64,000 nucleotides of DNA from Notamacropus eugenii (Eukaryota > Chordata > Mammalia > Diprotodontia > Macropodidae): positions 389,692,853 through 389,756,852 of the forward strand of contig NC_092872.1 in the NCBI RefSeq assembly GCF_028372415.1. The letters are read 5' to 3'. The first letter of the stretch is position 1. Every line of letters starts with the position of its first letter. The position numbers and the translations under genes were made by a program. The notes under the pieces are model-generated. The model was not told where the DNA came from, did no database searches, and was given only the letters and a program-made list of their open reading frames with translations. Shown here piece after piece: positions 54,606 to 64,000 of this stretch.

Positions 54606-56465
54606 TCACAGTCTGAAAGAGACAAGTAAACAACTACGTATTAACAAAATACAAATAAGATAAATTGGAGAAAATTGTAGAGAAAAGGCATTAACATTAA
54701 GGGGAATTGGAAAGGTTTCTCATAGAATGTGGGATTTTAGCTAGGACTCAAAGGAAGCCAGAAAGGGGCTCACATTTATTGCTGATTGACTATAAAAGAC
54801 TTGATTTAGTAGAGAAAGAACAAACTTCAAGACTTTACCTTGACAAGGATCCTTTCATGCACAGGTGTTAGGCTCATACAATATTCCTTCATAAATGTTT
54901 TTGGTGGGAAGACAAGTTCCCCTTGAAGGACTTTGAGAAGTGAATTTCCCGTAAATCTGTATGGCATTTTATAGACTAATGGCAGGCTTCCACTGCCCCC
55001 AGCTAATACAATCTTTCAAACCAGGAACCTTGTGAAAAGAGTGGCAATTTGGAAAAGAATGCTGAGGGAAGTTAGGAATGAGATGGCAAGCAAGAAATGA
55101 TTATATCTACTACATGTAGTCTATGCTGGGACTAGCACAGCAATGGCAGCAGCCCTGGTGGGACCTGAGGCAGCAAGATTCAGGGTTTGGTTTTTCCCTT
55201 AGCTCTCAAGCAAAAAGTCTGCATATCTGAAACATGTTCCCACTGTAATGAGAAGTGTCAATATTCTCTCTTATTGCAGTGCCAAGAAGCCTATACACTG
55301 AGGATTTGATAGTGTGGAAATACATAAAACAAAATAACACAGGTCACCCACACAAGTTCCCTCATATCTCCTGTGATTGACTGAGCTTCTACTACCTCTT
55401 TTGCTTTGGTGAGAGACAGAAAGGTTATTGGAGAGTGGTGAAAACTACTCCTAAGTTACCTGGATATCTTTTTTATTGTATCAAGTGACAAGGAGGAGTG
55501 GAGAAGGATTGAGTATATAACCTGGAGGTTAAGAGGGTGGTGTATTCTGATCATTTAGGAATGTTTTCCATGACTAATGTGGAAATGTGTTTAATATGAT
55601 TGTACATGTATGGCCTATATCAGATTGCATGCCATCTTGGAGGGGCAGGGAAGGAGAGGGAGAAAATTTAAAACTCAAAATTTTATAAAAGTGAATGTTG
55701 AAAACTAAAAATACATAATTATTTTTTTAAAATAGAGTGTTTTCTTTTACTGCATTTTCCTGTTTCATCCCCTGTTTCTATTTTAAGTAAATTACCCTTT
55801 CCCACCACTACAGTGTAATATTATGTGATTAGTATAGCAGCTGTTCAAAGGGAGGAAATTCAGGGAGAAAAAAACAATAACGGGGGCTCAGAGCATTAAT
55901 TTGAATAGATATATACACAAATAGGGTTTCCAAAAGTAGTGAAAGGACCTTTTACAAAGTACAACTGAAGAAATAACTTAAACTGTTCTCTGATTATTGA
56001 TGTCATGCAAGGCACAAGTCAGATATGCTCTGCTTGACATTAGATGTATGTTATGGCGATAGATTAGGGAGTATATAAGGGAAATGGATGTATGTTCACC
56101 AAAGGTCTTTGACACTGTCATGGAGGATGTCCTATACAGAGTCTAAATGGAAAAGGATGGCACTATAAAAGATGAGATACTCTAGACACTACTGTTTGTG
56201 TGTAAATTTATGGTGATTGCTTTGAGCTCCAAAACGTTATCCAACAATTGCTCAAAAAGAGATTGACTTGAAAATCTATACTTGAAAAGCTTAATGGATA
56301 GAAAATGCCTTTTTGATAACCAGTTTATTGAGTTAGTAATCAGTACATATCACCAGGGAGATGTAATATTGGGAAAGGAATTGAACCAATCATGTAGTGA
56401 GAGAGTGAGGGGGAACAAACAGATGGATTGCCAAAGTGTGAAACTGACACCTATGAAATGTAAAA
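54606..56465. other. No gene recognised
   Basis: Unassigned; about 55610-55735 resembles the tail of an old retroposon (ATTGTACATGTATGGCCTAT, TTAAAACTCAAAATTTTATA). No exon or RNA gene was seen. Confidence 0.4.
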
Positions 56466-56467
56466 AG

Positions 56468-56750
56468 ACCTAGAGCAGGAGTTCTTAATTGTGTCTATGA
56501 ATTTAGAAAAAAAAATTGTCATAACAATTTCAAAATAATTGCTTTGCTTTGTGTTTTTCCTATGTATTTTAGGATTTTTCCTATGCATTTTATTTCATTT
56601 CCTATGTGCTCTTATGTATTTTCCTATGTACTGTATATTTCCTATGTATTTTATTTTGTGCTTTTAAACATACTGTTCTAAGAAAGGCGCCCTTCTCAAC
56701 TACCACAGGGGTCCATGACACAAATATGGTTCAGAATCCCTGAACTAAAG
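56468..56750 (-). mobile_element. Non-autonomous DNA element with internal tandem expansion
   Basis: The right end (GTCCATGACACAAATATGGT, CAGAATCCCTGAAC) is the complement of the left end at 26815, and the left end (GAGTTCTTAATTGTGTCTAT) matches that element's right end. Its interior at 56554-56660 consists of about five degenerate units containing TTTCCTATGTATTTTA. Confidence 0.6.
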
Positions 56751-56899
56751 GAAGACCTCAACAAAAGTAGCTAGATTCTCTGTGAAGGAGCTATGAGAGA
56801 AAAAAAGGTGTGGACTGCATTGGATAGAAAATGTGGATGGGTTTTGGTGTGGATCACTATGGAGAAAACCTCATCAGTGACAACACAAATCCATTTAAG

Positions 56900-57275
56900 C
56901 ATGTGAATACATAGCCCTTGAAAACTTATTTAACCTGTTACAAATTGATTTGAATAAAGGAATATGTGACATCCTTATCAAATTTATAGATGACAAGAGG
57001 CTAGAAGGAAGGGTAACAGGTTGGATGGCCAAATTGCTATCCTAAAAGGTCTATAAGAGGTAAGATAGTGCACTGATTTTAATAGCACATTGTATATGTG
57101 TGATAAAACCTTATTGATTAACTGGTTGATTGATAATAAGATAAAATTTATCAGGGATAATAATATGATATATTATTATATATAATCATATATTATAACA
57201 TATAATATGATAATAATAACTTGGACCTTTCCCCCATCAACACAAATCCAGTATAGGGGAACTATGACTGGACAG

Positions 57276-57280
<5 letters not shown>
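56900..57280 (+). mobile_element. CR1/L3-like LINE, left part
   Basis: CCTTATCAAATTTATAGATGACA-like text, 'gataaaatttatcagggataa' and GGGGAACTATGACTGGACAG follow the CR1/L3 order. The element continues at 63704 on the far side of the provirus. Confidence 0.6.

Positions 57281-57322
<42 letters not shown>
57279..57322 (+). repeat. (TG)22 microsatellite
   Basis: Perfect TG run between the CR1 left part and the provirus LTR. Confidence 0.97.
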
Positions 57323-57325
<3 letters not shown>

Positions 57326-57346
57326 CCACGCTTGCATGTTTCTAAA

Positions 57347-57732
57347 GACACAGGACAGCCTGTGTCTCTACACAGCTCGGTAATGTGGTGAAGAAGAAAG
57401 ACACAGGAGGCGGAAGAAGATAGACCAACTCCGTTTATTGATCCAAGGGTCAGGGTATTTATAGACAGAAACTGCAAACCTACATGACATTCTGCTTGTC
57501 TCCTGTCCTAGAAATTTGGCCAGTCTTATTGTCTTTAAAGACTGTTAGCCTAGAGGGCATCTATTTTACATATCCCTTGTATTCTGTAGTTCTCTAGTTT
57601 GTCTCACAGAGACAGCAACATCTGGGGGGCATGGAGAGCCATTCTGGATGATAATGAGCACAGTCTCAAAGAACAGTTTCTCTGAAGGTCTATCCTGAAC
57701 TTGTCAACTGCACTCCATCCTGGCCCTCAACA
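57347..57732 (-). repeat. Provirus 3' LTR
   Basis: About 386 bp and roughly 95% identical to the right LTR by eye. It has the CTATAAATA box and an intact AATAAA (CAATAAAC on the minus strand). The CA end is degraded against the neighbouring TG repeat. A polypurine tract, AAAGGGGGAAT, directly precedes it at 57743-57733. Confidence 0.9.
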
Positions 57733-57743
57733 ATTCCCCCTTT

Positions 57744-58619
57744 ATTTTGTTGTAATCGGAGATAAGGTACTTGGGTTTGAAGACCTTACACAAGAGAGAG
57801 AAGGCACCTATAAATAGGTGGCCGATACAGAGAAACATAGGGATAGAGGTAATACAGACATGAGTCAATGGAACAGGGATGCAAAGGGATTTGTATTAGC
57901 AAAATAATCCCAAATCACACTTGCAGCTTCTTGTGGTCAAGATTTCCTTTGGAGGCCTGATCTATATATATAGATCTATATATATAGATCTGTATTATAT
58001 ATAGAGATATTATAATAGACAGGAGTAACACAAATAGAAATGAACCTATAACCACATCTTATGAACAATCTTGTTTCAAAAACATCAACTTTGTTTCCCA
58101 CCACCACAATAGTTTCCCTTAAAGTATCCATTAAATTGTATGTACGGATAAACCAGTTGATACAGAGGAAGCCAATGCTGCCACAAAGCTTATAATGCTG
58201 AAAATAATGCAACTTATACATCTTTTCTGTCTTACTTTCAACATTAACTGATTAAAAGTTTGACCAGATACAGACAGATACCAGCCTTCACTTTTGATAG
58301 GCATTAAAGCAAACCTAGGACACATAATTACAGATATAATGTTAGTGTTAGCTATATGAGAACCAATGTGTTTGGTGATAGTACAATTAAAGCATGTTAT
58401 TTCCCAATCATAAAAGCAAAAATTCTATATCAATTTGTTTCCCAAAAACCTTAGACCCATGTGTTACCATAATTACCTCCTCTATCTTCCTTCCCCATTT
58501 CACCACCCATAGCCCAAGGTGGGTTATGTACAAAAAGTCTGTTTATCTTCCTCTCAATCAGTTCCTTCTGCTGCAGGGGTCAGCCAGAGGGTGCCCAGAA
58601 GCAGAATGAGTGTCTTCAT
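57744..58619 (-). pseudogene. env: Provirus env remnant
   Basis: An ATG at 58619 overlaps the pol stop as ATGA and opens a hydrophobic signal-peptide-like start (MKTLILLLGTLWLT). Stops follow within about 25 codons, and most of the surface subunit is absent. A hydrophobic segment at about 58220-58150 resembles the amino end of a transmembrane subunit. Only about 875 bp remain before the polypurine tract, far less than a normal env. Confidence 0.65.
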
Positions 58620-59520
58620 TGTCTTGTCAGTCCGCTGACAGTTCGTTGTGGTCTTGGCTTTTGGTTTTCTTTCCTCTTTTCCTCTTCTCCAATGTATGGC
58701 AGAGGTCGGATGTTTCTTTCTGGTATCCAGATGGTTTCTTCACCATTTCCTGTGGAAATACAAGCGTACCCTCGCCCCCATGTTAACCCAGGGCCTGTCT
58801 TTGTGTTGTTCCATTTCACCTTCACTTTTTTCCAATCAGTGAGGTGTGTTTTGCCTTTTTGAAATTTTTGAGCAGGCAGAAGCCTCTCTCTATCTGGTGT
58901 CAGGTATACAACACTATGTCAAATTTTCTTCTTTTTCTTTTGCCTTCTTCTCCCTCTTTCTTTTGTTTTTGGAGGAGAGTTTTTATGTCATGATTGGAAC
59001 ATTCTACAATGGCCTGACCAGTAGGATTACATGGAATGCCAGTTTTATACTGTATTCTGTATGACAGACAGAACTTAGTAAAGGCTTGACTAATTTAAGC
59101 TGGACCATTATCTGTTTTTATAATTTGTGGAATACCTAGAGTTGCAAAACTTCTAAACAGATGATTGAAAACAAATTTTGTTGATTCCCCAGTCAGTGGG
59201 GTGGCAATAGTATAACCTGAATATGTGTCTATAGTCACATGAAGGTATTTCTTCCAGATTTGGGGACATGTGTGACATCCATTTGTCATATTTCAAGAGG
59301 ATTGCATCCTCAAGGATTGATGGATGTATCTGATGGAGCTGGCAAAAACGGAATGCAATGTGGACAAGACTTTACTACAATGCTTCTTGCTTGCTTTCTA
59401 TTAATATGAAATTGCCTGTGAAGCATGGAAGCTGACTGGTGAAATTGGTTGTAGGAATGCTGTGCTTCTAAAACTGTCAGTGTGAGCAAGCTGTCTGCTT
59501 GTCTATTTGCTTCTAAAATA
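58616..59520 (-). pseudogene. pol: Provirus integrase (pol 3' end) remnant
   Basis: The HHCC zinc-binding region reads at about 59480-59350. The catalytic core at 59289-59095 shows IDTYSG and TDNGP, and the third acidic residue follows in NPTGQAIVE near 59010. The carboxy-terminal domain is open at 58825-58616 with WGRGY and WIPERNIRPLP, a betaretroviral feature. In-frame stops, one replacing the residue after the second catalytic Asp block, break it. Confidence 0.85.
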
Positions 59521-59799
59521 GGCCTTGGCAGTTGTGTATGGGATGGGACCCAAGATCTTTTGGGGTAAGGGATGAAAGTCTCAACTTCTGAAATTGCTTC
59601 CAGCTGAGATTGGATGTAGAGCTGTCCCTGCCTCGATGGATCCTGTTCAAGCGATACATAGCCTGAGCAGTTATCTGGAAGTTGATGGCTTGCACTCTGG
59701 AAAAGACAAACCTGGTTTGGAGGTTAGACAACGACCAAACAGGCACAAAAGGAATATAAATATAAGACAATTTCCCTGGCATAACAGACAAAGGAAGGC

Positions 59800-62630
59800 C
59801 AGGCTAGGCCAAGGGCAACACATTTGAATATGAAAGGCCAGATTAAGTGGGAAGATTACCATAGACAAGATAGCTCACAAGTTATCACTCTTCACTAGCA
59901 TAACTGTATTGTCTTAAACAAAAGAGATTTCAGACTGGAACCTTACAACTGAATAGATGTACGTCATTATTTCACAGGCTAGTTTCTCCTTCTCTGATTA
60001 CATTTACTCTGGAAGAAAAACTTTTAGAAATTAAGTTGTTAATAAGTTCTTGAAAATGAAAATTTAGTAAGCTTTACAAGAGATTGTTTTAAAATATTTC
60101 TTCTAAAAGTGTTTACTTTTGGTTTAACAGTCACTATACTTTTATAAAGAAAATAGTTGAAAACCTTTAAAACGATAGTTCCCTTTTTACTTTGAAACAA
60201 ATAAACCTTTAAAATTAAAATCCATTAAAGCTTAGTTGGTATAAAAATGTCCTTAAGTGATATGAATGCCCAAAGTATTACAACAAACCAGATTCTTAAT
60301 TATCACAGAATTCCTTTAGTCAAAAAGATACAATATATACTCTCACATTGATGACAGTAAGAGACTAATTACAGAAAAACACTACTGCTTATAAAATTCT
60401 TTTTAAACAAAGGGAACATCTTAGGTGAGTCTTAAGTAGTTTACTTAAATTGCTGAACCTGTTCTAATTTCAGATAAAAATAATACTAGATTTCCCAGTA
60501 AGATTACACAAAAGGGGCTCACATGTTTTGTTGGTCACTTGCTATTGATCATAGAAATTTGCTATAGAAAACGGGGACATGTGACATAGCAAATATGACA
60601 GAATAAAACATCCTTGACTTTGTTTGAATTCAGATAAGAGTAAAAATTCTCCAATTATGTAGTATCTGTTTCATACCCAGATTCAGGAATAGTCAGGTGA
60701 GAAATATTCCCTTTGACTAGCTTGTGGTATTTCTCTCAGATACTGATTGCAAACAACCACACCCAAACTCAAACTCAAAACAAAAATATTTATGGTCTCA
60801 AATGCCTTTTGCCTTAAACAGCAAAATTCACTAATCAGCTTAGAGCCAGATAGTCATTTCTATTCTCATGGAGTTACAATAAGCAATAAAGATTTACCAG
60901 GACTCATATGCATAAGGGAATTCCATTAAGATCTTTCCTTTTCAAGTTTAAAACTTGTCTAGATGTAAAAGCCAATTGCCAAAAATCCTCTCCATATATT
61001 GCAACTTCTGAGCAAGTCTCTTCATTGTTTATAATTTGCATAATCCAATCAAGTTTCTTTCTCAGGGTTGATGACTGTACCTATAGCGATGGTTTCCTAG
61101 GAGCCTTAGCAATTTTACAAAATAAGGGAGATTGGTACCTCATCACACCTAAGCCTGCTAACCCCCAAGCATACAGGACTGTTCTGAATGGGCAAAACTA
61201 ATCTAAATAAAGTTTTCATTTAATTCCTTTCTTTCTACACAGTAATCAATTAACAATTTTAGGTTTAGCATTAAAACAGTAAATCCAAATAACTTAGTTA
61301 ACAACTTTACAACTTTTGAAATGATAGCCAAATTGTTTTTAATTGAAACTTCTTTAATAGGCAAAGGTGAAAATACCTGGTTTTCTAAATGACAATTGCA
61401 AAAACCAAAACATTATAAGACAAGATTAGCAGGACTGATAAAATTTAAAATAACATAACCAGTTTTACACATTTTTCCCAATACCTTTTAGTTTCAACAA
61501 AATTCAGATTAGAAATTGGTTTCTCTAACACTGTTTCTGGATTACAGGGGTTACTCAAGACTATCACAATTTAGAAGCACAGCAGTAACACAAATAGTGA
61601 ACCTTAGGTGTCATTAATTACATTTCCAAACCATCACATAAATATTATTAATAGAAGACTGGGCTTACTAAATGTGGGCTGGTTGGCTCGTGATCTCATA
61701 CTGCTGTGACCCAACTCCTACCCTTGGGAAGGGTAAATTAAATAGTATCCTCTTCCCTTGATCTCATCTGGGATGATAAGAGTTACAATTCACTGTAGTC
61801 CTAGCTGGATGATGAGTTGGGACTGCAGGGCAAAAAAAATCTTAATGGTTCTAACCTTTACTCAAGTAAATTTTACTTCTGTGTCCACTCCTTAAGAACT
61901 TCTTTGAAAGAGAGGGCTTTTGAGTCTATCAGCTGAAGTGAGGGAGACTTCTGGACAACTATCCAGTGGCACCAAGTCCCCTCCATTCTACTGGAGAGTT
62001 CAAAAGCTTTATCTCTGCTGAGGTATCTTTTTCAGATCTATGCATTTTTCCAATTTGTCTTAGTGCCAAATAATATAACAAATCCTGATCTGTTTTAAAC
62101 ATCCAATTAGGAGTGACATGTTTCCCTTAAAATATGACCAGAATAACTACTTTTCGGTTATTTCCCATTATACAAAAACTTCTCTTTTAGGGGAGGCATG
62201 AGATAATTAAAATGCTAGTCAGCCTAAGTCTCTGATATGAGGGGAAAAGCTTCCCTGATTTCTTCTTGTCTTTCTTTCCACCTTCCCAACCTGGCCAGGG
62301 TTAGAAGGTAGAAAAGAGAGAGAGAATTGTACTAACAACTTTGCAAAACTTTTATGCTTTCCTTAAAACTGGACGTGTTATTTCCTTGTATCCCTTATCT
62401 GAAACTGCCTTTAGCAATATAAGTTTAGTTTCCCTCTTTCTCCCATACTCCTCCCTGATGCTGCAGTCATCAGAGAGAAGGGACGAGGGGGAAGGAAAGA
62501 GAAAACATGGGAAAGAGATTAACACACAAACATACTCACACAGAACATAGAGACAGAATACATATACAAACAATAAAAAAGAATTCAAAAAACCGAGAAA
62601 AGATTGTCAGAAATCCTCTGCACAAGTTAG
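59800..62630. other. Provirus interior without recognisable genes
   Basis: 2.8 kb where the gag end, protease and reverse transcriptase should be. It is AT-rich, and I found no protease DTG, no reverse-transcriptase YxDD motif and no nucleocapsid zinc knuckle on either strand. It may be replaced or heavily decayed sequence. Confidence 0.45.
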
Positions 62631-62639
62631 ACCTATGGT

Positions 62640-63058
62640 TTGATTTCTTTTACTTTGTTCCAAACATACTTTGTGAAATTCAAATTTCCGCATTAAGTAA
62701 TCCCCTTCGAGAGTGGTTTTATCTAAATTACACCAATCAATGGGGCATAGGGCTGTCTGAGAAATGCTGTCTAGAAGAGACTGAATGTAAGGATTACTTG
62801 GTCCATAACCGATTGCCCCTTGTATTAATTCCTTTAAAAATTTAAAATCCAGAGGGGTGAATTCTCTTGCAACTCCTCCTGGGTTAATGGGATCTGGGGT
62901 TTCTGGAGGAGTATAGAATGGCAGCAGTTCTGTGGGAGCCGAGGGTTCCAGGGTGCTGAGGCTTCCTCTGACCAGGAATCCACCTCTTCTTCCCCTTCCT
63001 CCTTCTCTACAACTGCCTCTACCTGAGTATTTCTGCCCTTAAAAAGTATCTGCCCCAT
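62640..63058 (-). pseudogene. gag: Provirus gag remnant
   Basis: Opens with a Met-Gly (myristoylation-type) start at 63058, 230 nt after the primer site. The first frame runs 74 codons, is Glu-rich, and stops at 62834. A shifted frame continues with text resembling the amino-terminal part of a betaretroviral capsid (around 62830-62650, including a CPIDW and a GDYL motif). The remainder of gag is not recognisable. It is broken by at least one frameshift. Confidence 0.7.
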
Positions 63059-63290
63059 TGTTAACCTCTTATGAACAGAATCTGCCTTTTGATTCTGTTA
63101 ACACAGTAAGCTCTCCCAGTAAGCCTGTAAGTGCTGAGATTTTACTGTGCCTGCGTGAACCTCGGACAAAGTAAAATGCCTGTGCTGCGGTTCTTCAAGG
63201 CTTCCCCTTACCTTAGTTGCCTTGTCGCAACTCGGAACTCCTTTCCAGGGGGCCACTGTCACTGAAAGACAAGTCCCTTTCCTGGATCAT

Positions 63291-63308
63291 GTCCCTGTTC
63301 AGGTGCCA
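63291..63308 (-). other. Provirus primer binding site
   Basis: The minus strand reads TGGCACCTGAACAGGGAC two bases after the LTR. This is the complement of a lysine tRNA 3' end (Lys3 type) with two mismatches, typical of betaretroviruses. Confidence 0.8.
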
Positions 63309-63310
63309 GA

Positions 63311-63695
63311 TGTAGTGGACGGCCTGTGTCCCCACACGGCTCGGTGATGTGGTGAAGAAGAAAGACGGGAGGCAGGAAAAGATAGACCAACTCCGTTCAT
63401 TGATCTGAGGGTCAGGGTATTTATAGACAGAAACTGCAAGCCTACTTGACATTCTGCTCAGTCTCCTGTCCTAGAGATTTGGCCAGTCTTATTGTCTTTA
63501 AAGACTATTAGCCTAGAGGGCATCTATTTTACATATCCCTTGTATTCTGTAGTTCTCTAGTTTGTCTCACAGAGACAGCAACATCTGGGGGGCATGGAGA
63601 GCCATTCTGGATGATAATGAGCACAGTCTCAAAGAACAGTTTCCCTGAAGGTCTATCCTGAACTTGTCAACTGCACTTCATCCTGGCCCTCAACA
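63311..63695 (-). repeat. Provirus 5' LTR
   Basis: About 385 bp. The minus strand begins TGTTGAGGGCC and ends CACTACA, so it keeps TG...CA ends. A CTATAAATA box is visible. The poly(A) hexamer has changed to AATGAA (the other LTR has AATAAA). Confidence 0.9.
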
Positions 63696-63703
63696 ACTTT
63701 TCA

Positions 63704-63955
63704 CTTTTAGTAGACTGCAAGCCCAATGAATCAATAATGAAAAAGCAATATCAATTTGATGTTTGCCTTTATAGAAGCATGATGTAATATTCAGAATGAG
63801 TACAATGTACTCTGCCCAAGTTGGACCCTCACACACAGCATTGTGTTTAGTTCTGTTTGGTACATTTTAGGCAAGACAATGACATTCTAGAGCACTACAC
63901 AGGACAATGGATACGATGGTGATAGGACTGGAGAACCACATAACAATGCTGGATT
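63704..63955 (+). mobile_element. CR1/L3-like LINE, right part
   Basis: TTTTAGTAGACTGCAAGCCC, GAGTACAATGTACTCTGCCC, TTGTGTTTAGTTCTGTTTGG and GGACTGGAGAACCACATAAC follow the CR1/L3 text. It continues the element interrupted at about 57280, with the provirus between the two parts. Confidence 0.7.
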
Positions 63956-64000
63956 TGGAATCAGAGGACCTGAGTCTGTAATGTTGGCCTATCACTGCTC

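Larger units (their letters stand above)
57347..63695 (-). mobile_element. Decayed betaretrovirus-like (ERV2) provirus
   Basis: Minus-strand order from the right: 5' LTR, Lys-type primer site, gag remnant, a long uninterpretable stretch, integrase remnant, env remnant, polypurine tract, 3' LTR. Stops and frameshifts occur in every gene and large parts are missing, so it cannot be a working virus. The class is inferred from the primer site, the gag start, the capsid-like text and the integrase C-terminus. Confidence 0.85.

Noticed and set aside
57347-63695. Provirus as a potentially intact endogenous retrovirus
   Set aside because: No readable protease or reverse transcriptase, stops in integrase, env reduced to a remnant.
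1-64000. CRISPR arrays, bacterial operons, tRNA or rRNA genes
   Set aside because: The regularly spaced repeats seen are microsatellites or SINEs. The tRNA-like text belongs to tRNA-derived SINEs, not intact tRNA genes.

Overview
The window is ordinary vertebrate nuclear DNA, most likely from a marsupial (metatherian) mammal. This rests on the dense mix of tRNA-derived CORE-SINEs (MAR1/MIR/THER-like), LINE-2, CR1/L3 and a marsupial-looking L1, plus an intron-rich mammalian gene. No bacterial operon, CRISPR array or novel defence-type system was seen. I could not assign a species.

The one host gene I can support is SLU7, a second-step pre-mRNA splicing factor, on the minus strand. A CpG-island promoter and non-coding exon 1 lie near 31.4-31.9 kb. 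The ATG is at 24674, fifteen coding exons run leftward to a TGA at 8799-8801, and a poly(A) signal lies at 8687-8692. Every coding exon was placed by reading GT/AG junctions and keeping the reading frame. The exon lengths add up to 1761 nt, i.e. 586 codons plus stop, which is the length known for the human protein.

Outside the exons the sequence is mostly interspersed repeats. 0-8.6 kb, downstream of SLU7, holds SINEs, an L2 tail, an old L1 3' end and a local 145-bp duplication. The SLU7 introns (9-31 kb) contain L2 (a sense copy at 17.5-20.2 kb still shows reverse-transcriptase motifs), CR1/L3, small hAT-like elements, long CA and GA microsatellites, an L1 5' UTR fragment and a solo ERV1-like LTR. 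32-57 kb is gene-free: an LTR 2 kb from the promoter, L1 fragments in both orientations (one 5'-truncated L1 with a clear target-site duplication), an inverted pair of LTR-like segments, L2, CR1 and SINEs. 57.3-63.7 kb is a decayed betaretrovirus-like (ERV2) provirus on the minus strand. It has two LTRs, a Lys-type primer binding site, a polypurine tract, gag remnants, integrase remnants and an env remnant, and it sits inside an older CR1 element.

I found no second protein-coding host gene. PTTG1, the head-to-head neighbour of SLU7 in human, was not seen in the 32 kb beyond the promoter.
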